From positions 69,573 to 133,572 of the forward strand of contig JAJRSW010000099.1 of the NCBI GenBank assembly GCA_024278595.1: DNA of 64,000 bases, written 5' to 3'. The position numbers and the translations under genes were made by a program. Below the pieces are notes generated by a model. That model was given only the letters and a program-made list of their open reading frames with translations, had not been told where the DNA came from and ran no database searches. Shown piece after piece: positions 35,643 to 44,485 of the stretch (its first letter is position 1; each line of letters begins with the position of its first letter). Source of the stretch: Fidelibacterota bacterium (lineage in GTDB: Bacteria; Fidelibacterota; UBA8477; JABMPR01).

Positions 35643-38637
35643 ACTGCTTGTTTTCAGTGGGGAATGAAAAGGGTCTGAATTTGAACAGGTTCCGTCCATC
35701 ACAATCATCTTCATTACCGCTGGGGTGGCATGTTAAGCAATCTTCTGATGTGACGCTAGTGGGGGAATAAGTAATCCCGTTGCAACTTTCATAGCTACCG
35801 TCATCAAAATGATCGTCATTCAATTCTGAAATATTGTGACAGCCGGCCCCAAAACAGGTAAAATCAGCAAAATCACTGGCATTATCATGACATTGTGAAC
35901 AAGCATTCCATTCTCCATTATGCTCGCCACTGTAGATGGGAAAATATTGTCCATCATGGTCGAAGGTTGCAGGCTCCCAGGCATCCACCGAATGACAACT
36001 CTCACAATCCAGGGGGAAGGAGGCAGACTCGTGAGCCGGGTCAGTGGTAGCTTGATAGTCGGGCAGGTGACACGAGGCATCTGCGCAGCTTCGGGGAATC
36101 CCCAGGATTTCCCAGGGACTATGGCATTGACCACAGGTGACCGTTGTATGGGCTCCTTCAAGCAGAAAGCCTGTATTTTGGTCATTGTGTTCGAAGTCAG
36201 CCGGACTCCAGGACGTGGTGGTATGGCACTCCCCACAATTCTCACCAAAAGACACCGTTTCATGGGGTGGGTTGGCGGTTGCCGTAAAGGCCTCGGCATG
36301 GCAACTGGCTGAAGCACAGCTGCGAATTTCTGTAGGCGGATCCCAGGAATCGTGACAACTATTGCACCCCAGATCAACATGGGCTCCATCAACTAGAAAT
36401 CCAGTTGATTCGACATCGTGAGTGAAGGTACTGGGTGACCAGGCTGTAGTGGTATGACAGATCGTACAATCAGTTGAATAGGCCAGGCTCACGTGGGGAG
36501 GGTCGCTGGTAGCATTAAACTGAAGCAGGTGGCAGCTTGCACAACTCGCCTGACTACTCGCATGCTCAAAAATGGCGGGTTGCCAGGCTGTTTGACTATG
36601 GCAGCTCTCACATAGATCCACCGGATAGCCTGAGTCAGCATGATCGGGATCACTGGTTTGATCAAAATTACTCTGATGGCAAGTGCTGCACTCATTTACC
36701 AAAGTACTGTAGGGGACCGTTTCATGACAGGCAAGACAAGTCAAAGATTCATGAGCTCCCAGGATGGTAAAGTCAGTTTGTTCACCATGTTCCCAGGTGC
36801 TGGGTACCCAGGTTGAGGTCGTGTGGCAGCTCGCGCATTGGCTATCAAATTCGGCGTCAGTATGAGGTGGATTTACAGCACCATTATATTGCAGCTGATG
36901 ACAGGTTGCGCAAGCTTCATTGATAGTAGTGTGACTGAAAATAGCCGGTGTCCAAGCTGTTTGTGAGTGACAGGACTCGCATAAATTATCCGGAAATCCT
37001 CTGAGCACATGATCTGGATCCTCAGTGCTGGTAAAATTACTCTGATGGCAGTTCTCACAAAGTTGGGATATCCCGGTCCACTGGGCATCCACATGACAGG
37101 CAAAACAATCATTGGGGAGCAATTCCAGATGGGCGCCCTGAATCTCATACCCGGTCAATCCCGGATCATGGTCAAAACTTGAAGGCGACCAGCTAACTTG
37201 ATTGTGGCAGATGAGACAGTCGACAGTGAATCCAAATTGCTGATGATCAGGTGTGATTCCTGTACCGGTTGCCTGGAAATCCGAATGATGACAGTCATCA
37301 CAGCCAAACGCTAGATCATACCCTTCAGAATGGCAGGTCAGGCAGGGGAGATCGGAGTGAGCACCAACCAGAGGGAAGTTGGTCTGACTGTGATCTATTT
37401 CCTCAGAAACCCAGTCAATAGTTGTATGACATACTTCGCAAGTCATTGGTATACCGGATACTACATGATTAGGCTCAAGTGTCTCTTCGTAATTGATCTG
37501 ATGACAGGCATAGCAATCTGAGGACTGATCAGCATAGGGGATGATTGTGTGGCAGAGCTCGCAGCTCACATCGATATGGGCGCCCGTCAAGGGGTATTCT
37601 GAATCAATGTCGTGGTCCCATAGACTGGGTGTCCAGGCACTTTCAGTATGGCAGGCTTCACACTCCTTGTCGAATTCGGCCTCCTGGTGAGGCGGGATCT
37701 CGGTGTTTTCCCAGGCAGTTAAATGACAGCTACCGCATTCCTCAGCTGTGTCATCAAAAACCTGATCGACATGACACTCCCGACACAGTGTCTCCAGATG
37801 TGCACCATTGAGAATAAAACCAGTTAGATCATGGGTAAAATTCGAATTCCAGGTAAAGCTATCATGGCACTCGTTACAGTCAGTTGGATATCCCTGAGCA
37901 AAGTGCTCGGGATCCTGGGTACCGGTATAATCCCCCATGTGACAGCTCTCGCATTGGTTTGAGGTGTTGGCAGCCGCCTGGGTATGACAAGTGGCACAAT
38001 CAGCCTCAGCATGCATTCCCAATAGATAATAACCCGTCTCATTGTGATTAAAAGTTGACGAGGACCAACGTGTGGCTTCAGGGGTGTGACAGGTTTCACA
38101 ATTCTGATCCAAATCCAATGTTAAATGAGCAGGGCTATTACTTTCATTAAAATTATCCTGATGACAGCCCCAACAGTTTACGGGTAGCGTGATGCTGCTA
38201 CCCAGGTTATTGACATGACAGGTCTTACAATCCAGACTTCGATGCGGTCCCTGCAATGGAAAACGAGTCAGGTCGTGATTCTGCTGCCGGGTTGACAGAG
38301 TCCATTCATCGGTGCCATGACAACGCTGGCAATCCTGACCCCATTGATCTTCGTGAATATCAGTATGACAAATACTGCACTCAGGATCGACTCGATCAAA
38401 TTCATGGATTTCAAATGGTGTTGAACCGCTATGACAATGTATACAGCTAAGTTCTTCATGGATCCCAGTGAGGTCAAATCCAGTGCTCGAATGATCAAAT
38501 CCAGCACCGGCATCTATGGTCCAGTCACTACTCACATGGCAGGTCTCACAGGTCAGATCTGTTTCGATCTCCGGGACATCCTGAGACCATCCGTTAAGGG
38601 ATAAAATGAGTGCCAGCAGGCCCATCAGGGATCGCAT
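35629..38637 (-). CDS. Giant modular 38-haem c-type cytochrome
   Basis: A 1002-residue exported protein starting at ATG 38637 (TGATG overlap with the previous stop), signal peptide ending GWSQ. I count 35 CXXCH sites and three CX4CH sites (CASASCH, CADASCH, CFGAGCH), so up to 38 haems, about one per 26 residues. It is built from repeats of roughly 85-90 residues with the pattern CxxCHTT.W.PS.F.HD..TGF.L.GAH..L.C.SCH, then CxxCHQSNF..T.DPDH...GYP..LCESCH. This suggests growth by module duplication. A long haem chain would act as a molecular wire across the periplasm or on the surface. No catalytic site is seen. Confidence 0.9.
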   Translation of the reverse strand: MRSLMGLLALILSLNGWSQDVPEIETDLTCETCHVSSDWTIDAGAGFDHSSTGFDLTGIHEELSCIHCHSGSTPFEIHEFDRVDPECSICHTDIHEDQWGQDCQRCHGTDEWTLSTRQQNHDLTRFPLQGPHRSLDCKTCHVNNLGSSITLPVNCWGCHQDNFNESNSPAHLTLDLDQNCETCHTPEATRWSSSTFNHNETGYYLLGMHAEADCATCHTQAAANTSNQCESCHMGDYTGTQDPEHFAQGYPTDCNECHDSFTWNSNFTHDLTGFILNGAHLETLCRECHVDQVFDDTAEECGSCHLTAWENTEIPPHQEAEFDKECEACHTESAWTPSLWDHDIDSEYPLTGAHIDVSCELCHTIIPYADQSSDCYACHQINYEETLEPNHVVSGIPMTCEVCHTTIDWVSEEIDHSQTNFPLVGAHSDLPCLTCHSEGYDLAFGCDDCHHSDFQATGTGITPDHQQFGFTVDCLICHNQVSWSPSSFDHDPGLTGYEIQGAHLELLPNDCFACHVDAQWTGISQLCENCHQSNFTSTEDPDHVLRGFPDNLCESCHSQTAWTPAIFSHTTINEACATCHQLQYNGAVNPPHTDAEFDSQCASCHTTSTWVPSTWEHGEQTDFTILGAHESLTCLACHETVPYSTLVNECSTCHQSNFDQTSDPDHADSGYPVDLCESCHSQTAWQPAIFEHASSQASCASCHLLQFNATSDPPHVSLAYSTDCTICHTTTAWSPSTFTHDVESTGFLVDGAHVDLGCNSCHDSWDPPTEIRSCASASCHAEAFTATANPPHETVSFGENCGECHTTTSWSPADFEHNDQNTGFLLEGAHTTVTCGQCHSPWEILGIPRSCADASCHLPDYQATTDPAHESASFPLDCESCHSVDAWEPATFDHDGQYFPIYSGEHNGEWNACSQCHDNASDFADFTCFGAGCHNISELNDDHFDDGSYESCNGITYSPTSVTSEDCLTCHPSGNEDDCDGRNLFKFRPFSFPTENKQYETD

Positions 38638-40271
38638 CACTGGGAGTCTCCGAAACCGTGACAATCCTGACACCGGTGGGCAATGGGACTAAATCTAATT
38701 GTATTGATGGTCGATTCGAACTTATGACACTGACCACAGCTCAGTTCTGCGTGCTGACCATCCAGGGGGAATTCAGTGCTGGTCTGGTGATCGAATTCAG
38801 GGATTTTCCAACTTGTAGTTTCGTGGCATACTTGGCAATCCTGAGCGGCAAATTGAGTGGCATGGGCATCCTTATGGCAGTTGCTGCAACTCGTAGCTAG
38901 TCCCTCATACTGAATGATATCGTCCTGCGGTTTATGGCAGGCAGAGCAGCCTGTTTTGAGGTGAGCCCCGGTCAGGGGGAAAGAGCTATTCTGATGATCA
39001 AATACCAGATCGACCCAATCCGACGATCGATGGCATTCTTCACAACCCGCACCAAATTCCAAGTATTCAGAAAATTGAGAACCATGTGAATTTTCATGAC
39101 AAATCTCGCAGCGAGTGGATTCCCATTGATAAACCGCCTCATCACCTTGTTTGTGACAAAACACACAGGGTTGTGCCAAATGGGCCCCCTCCAAGGGAAA
39201 ATTTGATTTACTATGCTCATCCACACCATATAATGGGGGGAAGAATCCGGTCGAACTATGGCATTGGTCACAAGAAAGATCACGATCAGATCTCGAAAAA
39301 GCACCTTGATGATGATCCGTGTGGCAGTCGGAACACTGGTCAAAGGTTTGAGTTAATTCAAATTGACCTTTGGCCGTATGGCAGTCATTGCACGGGACAT
39401 TCTGATGTTCACCCAACAGACGGTAACGTGTTTTATTATGATCGAAAGCGCCTGATCTATCGCTTATTTTGAAGCTGCTTTCTGTGTGACACTCCAGGCA
39501 ATCCGTTCCGAACGAACCCTGGTGCTCATCAGTATGGCAATCGGTGCATAGCTCAAATTTCAAGCCTCCAAAACGCTGCACCTGAAAATCCTTAACAGGC
39601 GTTTGGCTTGATGTATGGCACTTTTTACAGGCCACCTCAGCGTGGGCTGCCTTTAAAGGGAATTTTGTGCGCTCAGTATGATCAAATGTTTCTCTAACTT
39701 CAACCCAACTTCTGGTTGAATGGCATTCCTGGCACGTCTGATCCGCAAATTCTTCATGGTGGACGTCTGCATGGCAATCAACGCAGGCACTGCCCAATCC
39801 CAGAAAAGTAGTCTCCATCACATCGGTGACGGTTACTGATCCTGCATATTCCAAAATATCATCAGCTTTTATATATTCCCGTGTATGGCACGTCTCGCAC
39901 TGAAGCTTTAAATGTTCCCCATCCAATTCAAACCCGGCGCGTGAATGATCAAATTCATCTTTACCTGGATCCCAATGGATCATCTTGAACTCACGACCCA
40001 CATGATCTGAATGGCAGATTACGCAATTGGTATCTGTGAGCTGGCCATGGAAACCCGAGTCTGCTGCTATTCTGATCTGAATAGGGGCGTGGCAATCTAG
40101 ACATTTGGGGCTCAGATCTCTGTCGCCCCAACTATGGCAGCTAAGACACTTTAACATCCCTGAGAGGTGAGCATGCGGTTCAGATAGAGGTCCCGGACTC
40201 AATTGGGCCTTGAGCGAGTGTGCTGGACCGAGTAGCAAAAGCAGAATGATGATAAATGTTTGGGCCTTCAT
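38637..40271 (-). CDS. 20-haem c-type cytochrome
   Basis: A 544-residue exported multihaem cytochrome with signal peptide ending LKAQ. I count 20 CXXCH motifs, CLSCH first and CQDCH last. Modules repeat with pairs such as FDHxxTxFxLxGxHxxxxCxxCH and CxxCHxDxHxxxF, like c7/c3 units. Its ATG overlaps the stop of the flavoprotein gene (ATGA) and its stop overlaps the start of the 38-haem gene. It is the first cytochrome after the membrane module, so it is a candidate periplasmic acceptor of electrons from the inner membrane. Confidence 0.9.
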   Translation of the reverse strand: MKAQTFIIILLLLLGPAHSLKAQLSPGPLSEPHAHLSGMLKCLSCHSWGDRDLSPKCLDCHAPIQIRIAADSGFHGQLTDTNCVICHSDHVGREFKMIHWDPGKDEFDHSRAGFELDGEHLKLQCETCHTREYIKADDILEYAGSVTVTDVMETTFLGLGSACVDCHADVHHEEFADQTCQECHSTRSWVEVRETFDHTERTKFPLKAAHAEVACKKCHTSSQTPVKDFQVQRFGGLKFELCTDCHTDEHQGSFGTDCLECHTESSFKISDRSGAFDHNKTRYRLLGEHQNVPCNDCHTAKGQFELTQTFDQCSDCHTDHHQGAFSRSDRDLSCDQCHSSTGFFPPLYGVDEHSKSNFPLEGAHLAQPCVFCHKQGDEAVYQWESTRCEICHENSHGSQFSEYLEFGAGCEECHRSSDWVDLVFDHQNSSFPLTGAHLKTGCSACHKPQDDIIQYEGLATSCSNCHKDAHATQFAAQDCQVCHETTSWKIPEFDHQTSTEFPLDGQHAELSCGQCHKFESTINTIRFSPIAHRCQDCHGFGDSQ

Positions 40272-41581
40272 GAAATCGTTGAGGTCCCAAATTTGATACC
40301 GATACCTTCCATGAGTTTAAGCGGTGGTATGCCACCGGCAAAGATGAACACAAAATCATTCTTGAGCTGTCTGTCACCGGTTTTTTCTGACAGAGTAACC
40401 TGATTTTCAGTAATCGATGTGACGGTGGATTCAAACGATACCTTGATCCAGCCATTTTTCAGGGCTTTTTTTACTTGCTCTTCATTACGGGTCTTGATCC
40501 GGGTAAGGGCACTCTTGCGATAGGAAAGGGTCACTGTATTACCCACCTGTTGGCCAAGTCCGATCGCCGCTTCAACGGCTGAATCTCCACCGCCGACGAC
40601 CAGAATATGTCGATTCTGATAACTCTCGGTATCCATTAATTTGTAGGCAACCTTGCTGAGGTCTTCACCCGGAACATTCAGCTTTCGCGGTGTCCCACGA
40701 CGACCCAATGCCAGGACCACGTAAGCAGCAGCTATTTTATCTTTACTGGTCTGTACCAAATACCCCGACTCCGTTTTTTTCAGACTTTCCAATCGATGCC
40801 CGCTCCGGAAATCCGGGTGTTGGGTAGTGAAGATCTTCTCCCAGATATCCAATAATTCTTCCTTCGAGTAGGATTGTCGGGCCATCTGGCCGTAGCCAGG
40901 CATCTCAATCGGCTGAACCATGACCAGTTTACGTCGGGGGTATTGGAGGATCGTACCGCCTGGTTCATTTTGATCCAGCATAATCACCGCATGACCTTTT
41001 TCCATGAGTGTGATGGTACAGGCCAGACCAGCTGGACCGGCTCCGATCACAACCACCGGATCTGCAATCGGTGAGACTTGCACCTGCTCATCGATAGAGT
41101 TGGCCACCCGGATACCTTGATTGACAGCGTTTCTGATCAGCGCCAATCCACCCAACTCACCAATGATAAAGACCTGCTCAAGGTTGCTTTCAAGATTATC
41201 GGTCAGTTGGGGAATGTCTTCCCGGCTTGAGATATCTCCCAAACTGACTTCGATACCGCCTACGGGACAGCTTTCCATGCAGACTTCATGTCCCACGCAT
41301 TTACTACCGTTGATCAGGACTGCTTTCCCGCCGACCAGACCCAACACTTCACCCTCCGGGCACACTTTGGTACAAATACCGCAGCCGATGCATTTGGAAA
41401 GGTCAATAATGGGATGCTGCATGAGCGGCTTATTGGCACCAATTCGCTTAGCCTCATCCAGCTTTAGCTGGGTGGAATGTTGCCTTCGATTCCAACGGAT
41501 CAGGTAGGGGATGGTAAAGGCAAAGATAAGTAAGCTGCCAATGATCCAGGAAAGGAGCGATTCGTTATTTAGAATATCCAT
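40268..41581 (-). CDS. 2x[4Fe-4S]/FAD-type oxidoreductase with N-terminal membrane helix
   Basis: A 437-residue protein. The ATG at 41581 lies inside the end of the cytochrome b-like gene (13-bp overlap). One N-terminal membrane helix (about 10-28) precedes a bacterial ferredoxin domain. Cluster 1 is CIGCGICTKVCP (Cys64, 67, 70, 74). Cluster 2 is CVGHEVCMESCP (Cys95, His98, Cys101, Cys105), with His at the second ligand position. A thioredoxin-reductase-like flavin domain follows, with GAGPAG (180-185) and a second dinucleotide motif VVGGGDSAVEAA. It would pass electrons between a pyridine nucleotide or ferredoxin and the membrane cytochrome. Confidence 0.85.
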   Translation of the reverse strand: MDILNNESLLSWIIGSLLIFAFTIPYLIRWNRRQHSTQLKLDEAKRIGANKPLMQHPIIDLSKCIGCGICTKVCPEGEVLGLVGGKAVLINGSKCVGHEVCMESCPVGGIEVSLGDISSREDIPQLTDNLESNLEQVFIIGELGGLALIRNAVNQGIRVANSIDEQVQVSPIADPVVVIGAGPAGLACTITLMEKGHAVIMLDQNEPGGTILQYPRRKLVMVQPIEMPGYGQMARQSYSKEELLDIWEKIFTTQHPDFRSGHRLESLKKTESGYLVQTSKDKIAAAYVVLALGRRGTPRKLNVPGEDLSKVAYKLMDTESYQNRHILVVGGGDSAVEAAIGLGQQVGNTVTLSYRKSALTRIKTRNEEQVKKALKNGWIKVSFESTVTSITENQVTLSEKTGDRQLKNDFVFIFAGGIPPLKLMEGIGIKFGTSTIS

Positions 41582-42441
41582 GTGAATCCGAAGCTCATGG
41601 TTAGGAAAATATGTCCGGCCAACACCAGAAAGATCGCGTAGGCAAAGGGTTTGTGGATCACATGCCACCAGTGAAATATCTTGCTCATCGCCTCCAGTAC
41701 AACCACGCGTTGGTTCATGACCAACTGCTTTTCAATGGTCGACTTGAAGTAAGCCAGATCTTGTTTCCCCGTGCCATACTTTTCCTCAAAATCGCGTAAT
41801 AGCAGCTTCACCTGGCGACGTCTTTTCAGGTCAAAAATGATCAAATGGTATAGTGCTGACAGCGTGCTTTTTTGTCCGGTCTTGGGAATCATATCCTGCA
41901 GACGGTTAACATCTTCAGCAGAAATTCCAAATTCCATTTGCAACGATCTCAATTTAGCTGCTTTTTCAGTATTCATCTGCTCCAGGCTCATTTCATGTCC
42001 ATCCCGGCGTCGCGGAATATGCCCGTACAGGTAACGCCCGACGATCCCACTTAACATGACTGCCAGCATGGCCCAGTATATGACACCAATCAGTCCATCG
42101 AACTGAAAGGCTGCATGATAGGCAGCCAGCAAAGGAGCGGTGATCCCAAACCACATGTGATATTTTAACCACTGACTCAATCTTCCCATGCCACGTAACC
42201 GGTTCCAGCGTTTTCTGATAATGTAGATCCACAACATGAACATGAGCAGCGCAGCCAGGAAACCAATTCCGTGCCCATACAAACCAGAAGGTCCATAAAG
42301 GCTATCCATATCCTGATCAAGGTAGCGTTTAGCTAGCTCAATTTTTAAATAGGGGAGCGAGACCATCGTGTAATAGGCGATGCTGGCAATTACCAATATG
42401 GTCAGCGCCAGGATGATCCAATTGTGAGTCCGTATTCGCAT
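41569..42441 (-). CDS. Membrane b-type cytochrome-like protein
   Basis: A 290-residue protein with about five transmembrane helices (near 9-30, 58-76, 90-112, 118-138 and 262-288). A cytoplasmic-looking charged region lies at about 150-245. Histidines in helices (YHMWFGI, AAYHAAF, HWWHVIHKPFAY, VLAGHIFL) are placed as in ferric-reductase-like and cytochrome b-type proteins, which bind two b haems. It is the first conserved gene of the operon and overlaps the flavoprotein gene. It probably carries electrons across the inner membrane, with or without quinone. Confidence 0.75.
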   Translation of the reverse strand: MRIRTHNWIILALTILVIASIAYYTMVSLPYLKIELAKRYLDQDMDSLYGPSGLYGHGIGFLAALLMFMLWIYIIRKRWNRLRGMGRLSQWLKYHMWFGITAPLLAAYHAAFQFDGLIGVIYWAMLAVMLSGIVGRYLYGHIPRRRDGHEMSLEQMNTEKAAKLRSLQMEFGISAEDVNRLQDMIPKTGQKSTLSALYHLIIFDLKRRRQVKLLLRDFEEKYGTGKQDLAYFKSTIEKQLVMNQRVVVLEAMSKIFHWWHVIHKPFAYAIFLVLAGHIFLTMSFGFTWIF

Positions 42442-42456
42442 TGATCTCCTGTGACA

Positions 42457-42726
42457 TTAAAGCTTAGTATAATTATAATATTTATTAGACAATATTAAAA
42501 GCTGTCTATCGCGCATATTATAAATTTGGTTATGAATTCCAATGTGATAAATATCATCTATTCTTCGTGCTCTGATAAAAAAAGGATCCAAGCCCGCATG
42601 AGGTGATCCAGGATTGCATTCATCCAGATTAAAAAATAACTGATCCTGGACAATCTTAGCCAGGGTCATATTTGCCTGAGCCAGGGTCAGGACGGCGAAT
42701 ATGGTGGTAACAACTGCCGCTATCAC
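42457..42726 (-). CDS. Possible 89-residue secreted peptide at head of haem operon
   Basis: A GTG-started open frame with a hydrophobic N-terminus resembling a signal peptide (AVVTTIFAVLTLAQANM), ending 15 bp before the cytochrome b-like gene. It has no haem site and an AT-rich C-terminus. A stop codon lies directly before the GTG and the ribosome site is weak. It may be only a leader region. Confidence 0.25.
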   Translation of the reverse strand: MIAAVVTTIFAVLTLAQANMTLAKIVQDQLFFNLDECNPGSPHAGLDPFFIRARRIDDIYHIGIHNQIYNMRDRQLLILSNKYYNYTKL

Positions 42727-42742
42727 CTACCAAACAGAAGTA

Positions 42743-42770
42743 TTTATACTGCGTTGATACGCCAGCTGAA
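42743..42770 (-). promoter_or_regulatory. Possible promoter of the haem operon
   Basis: On the minus strand TTCAGC (42770-42765) and TATAAA (42748-42743) are 16 bp apart. The -35 is poor, the -10 good. The 14-bp palindrome at 42788-42801 lies 17 bp upstream. Confidence 0.3.
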
Positions 42771-42787
42771 TAGCCACTGTTTTGCGA

Positions 42788-42801
42788 CTCTGATATCAGA
42801 G
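42788..42801. promoter_or_regulatory. 14-bp perfect palindrome CTCTGATATCAGAG
   Basis: A perfect palindrome in the divergent region between the haem operon and yicC, just upstream of the possible minus-strand promoter. It is a plausible operator for a dimeric regulator. Confidence 0.4.
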
Positions 42802-42890
42802 GAAATGGGCGTGAATCACAAGCTCATAGCCCCTTACAGGTCCTTCGGAGAGGCAAATAAAAAAAACTTGCCCTAACTTCAATATATCTT

Positions 42891-42919
42891 TTGACATAAC
42901 TAAGGTAAAAAATTATACT
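42891..42919 (+). promoter_or_regulatory. Sigma70-type promoter for yicC-gmk-rpoZ
   Basis: TTGACA (42891-42896) and TATACT (42914-42919) are separated by exactly 17 bp, a near-consensus housekeeping promoter. This differs from the TTG/TAnnTTTG promoters of Bacteroidota proper. Transcription would start near 42926. Confidence 0.75.
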
Positions 42920-42933
42920 ATGCCGCTTTATCT

Positions 42934-42987
42934 CAGCATTTCGCAATGTTAGGGTTGAAATGCGGATGAAGTGAGAATGAAATGCTG
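42934..42987 (+). promoter_or_regulatory. Leader inverted repeat before yicC
   Basis: CAGCATTTC (42934-42942) and GAAATGCTG (42979-42987) are perfect 9-bp arms, 36 nt apart, inside the expected 5' leader. An inner GCATTTC/GAAATGC pairing competes with it, so the leader could switch between two folds. Confidence 0.4.
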
Positions 42988-43004
42988 GCTTTGCGAGAGG
43001 ACCT

Positions 43005-43892
43005 ATGCTTATAAGTATGACTGGCTATGGCCGGGCCGAAGAAAAAATTGGTAACATCAACGTGGTGATCGAGCTTAGAGCGGTGAATAGTCGCTTTTTA
43101 GAATTCGTGATGCGCTTGCCCCGCGGTTATGAAGCAGTGGAAGATAATACCAGGACGCATTTACAGTCCATCTTAAGCCGTGGACGGGTTACTGTAACAA
43201 TGAACATGGGTACCGACCAACCCAATATCGGAAAACCGAAATTGAATGAAGATCTACTCCTGCATTATCAACAAATTGCTAAGGATAGTGCCCGGGTACT
43301 GGGTGTCGGGTCGGAGCTGTTATCACTTTCGGATCTCCTGCGTTTACCTGATGTAATCACCTACCAGACCGGTGGGGAAGATCAGGCAAGATTTAATACT
43401 GCTGTCAATGAGATCGTCAAGGAAGCTGCCGGTCAACTTCAAGCCATGCGTTTAAGAGAGGGTGAATTGCTGGAAAAGGCCATCTCTGAGCAATTGGTCA
43501 AGGTGGAGGAAATCAATGCCAGGATCCAGGCAGCTGATCATGGCCGCTTAGAATTGATCGCGGAAAAGATGCGCAAGAAAATCGCTGAGATCGGGGTGGT
43601 CGGTGAACATCAGATCGATCAGAAGCGGGTCGAACAGGAAGTCGTCCTCTGGAGTGATAAACTGGATATTGCAGAAGAATTGACCCGCCTGGACGCCCAT
43701 GTGCAGCATTTTCGGGAATTGATGCGTGCTCATGGTGATGCTGGAAAACGGCTGAATTTTCTTTTGCAGGAAATGAATCGGGAAGCCAATACCATTGGCA
43801 GTAAAGCCAATTCAACACCTATCGGTCACTCAGTTGTTGAGCTGAAAAATGAGATCGAACGGATCAGGGAACAGGTACAAAATATTCAATGA
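43005..43892 (+). CDS. yicC: YicC/YloC-family endoribonuclease
   Basis: A 295-residue protein of the YicC family of RNases. It begins MLISMTGYGRAEE, the family's signature start, and contains the conserved core VIELRAVNSRFLEFVMRLPR and the C-terminal DUF1732-type segment GKRLNFLLQEMNREANTIGSKAN. GAGAGG (42995-43000) precedes the ATG. It overlaps gmk by 4 bp, the usual yicC-gmk arrangement. Confidence 0.95.
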   Translation: MLISMTGYGRAEEKIGNINVVIELRAVNSRFLEFVMRLPRGYEAVEDNTRTHLQSILSRGRVTVTMNMGTDQPNIGKPKLNEDLLLHYQQIAKDSARVLGVGSELLSLSDLLRLPDVITYQTGGEDQARFNTAVNEIVKEAAGQLQAMRLREGELLEKAISEQLVKVEEINARIQAADHGRLELIAEKMRKKIAEIGVVGEHQIDQKRVEQEVVLWSDKLDIAEELTRLDAHVQHFRELMRAHGDAGKRLNFLLQEMNREANTIGSKANSTPIGHSVVELKNEIERIREQVQNIQ

Positions 43893-44485
43893 CCCAAGGA
43901 AATGGAAAATTGATTATCGTAGCCGGTCCTTCTGGCTCCGGTAAAGGAACCCTGGAGAATGCGATCCTGGAACGATTTCCGGACATCCAATTCTCCGTTT
44001 CGGTGACCACCCGTCCTCGTAGAAAATATGAGATCGAGGGTGAACACTATTTCTTTATCTCAAAGTCCGACTTTCTGCAGCGTATCCAACGGGATGAACT
44101 GGTAGAATGGCAGGAGGTCTATTCGAAAAATGGGCACCTGTACGGGACTTTGAGATCTTATATCGAATCGGTTCTGGTAGAAGGCAAACATCTCCTGCTG
44201 GATCTTGACATTAAAGGTGGCCTCAACGTACAGCAGGCATATCCCGAGAACAGTGTTTCTATTTTCATCAGGCCCCCCTCAGTAGAAGCCCTGGAGCAGC
44301 GACTGATAAAACGCGGTACTGATAATCCGGAACAGATCAGGATCCGTTTGGAGCGTATGCCTGAGGAAATGGAATTAGGGCAACAATTTGACCATCAGAT
44401 CGTTAACTCAGAGCTGAATGAGGCCGTTAACGCTTTTATTAATATTATAAACCAAGATGTATATCATCAACAAAGGAGCATATAA
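43889..44485 (+). CDS. gmk: Guanylate kinase
   Basis: A 198-residue cytoplasmic enzyme converting GMP and ATP to GDP and ADP. P-loop GPSGSGKGT (13-21), GMP-binding segment SVSVTTRPRRKYEIEGEHYFFI and VEWQEVYSKNGHLYGT are intact. ATG overlaps the yicC stop; the next gene starts on the base after its stop. Confidence 0.97.
   Translation: MTQGNGKLIIVAGPSGSGKGTLENAILERFPDIQFSVSVTTRPRRKYEIEGEHYFFISKSDFLQRIQRDELVEWQEVYSKNGHLYGTLRSYIESVLVEGKHLLLDLDIKGGLNVQQAYPENSVSIFIRPPSVEALEQRLIKRGTDNPEQIRIRLERMPEEMELGQQFDHQIVNSELNEAVNAFINIINQDVYHQQRSI

Noticed and set aside
36000..40000. Dense plus-strand open frames opposite the cytochromes
   Set aside because: They mirror the repeated CXXCH codons and carry no signal, domain or ribosome site.
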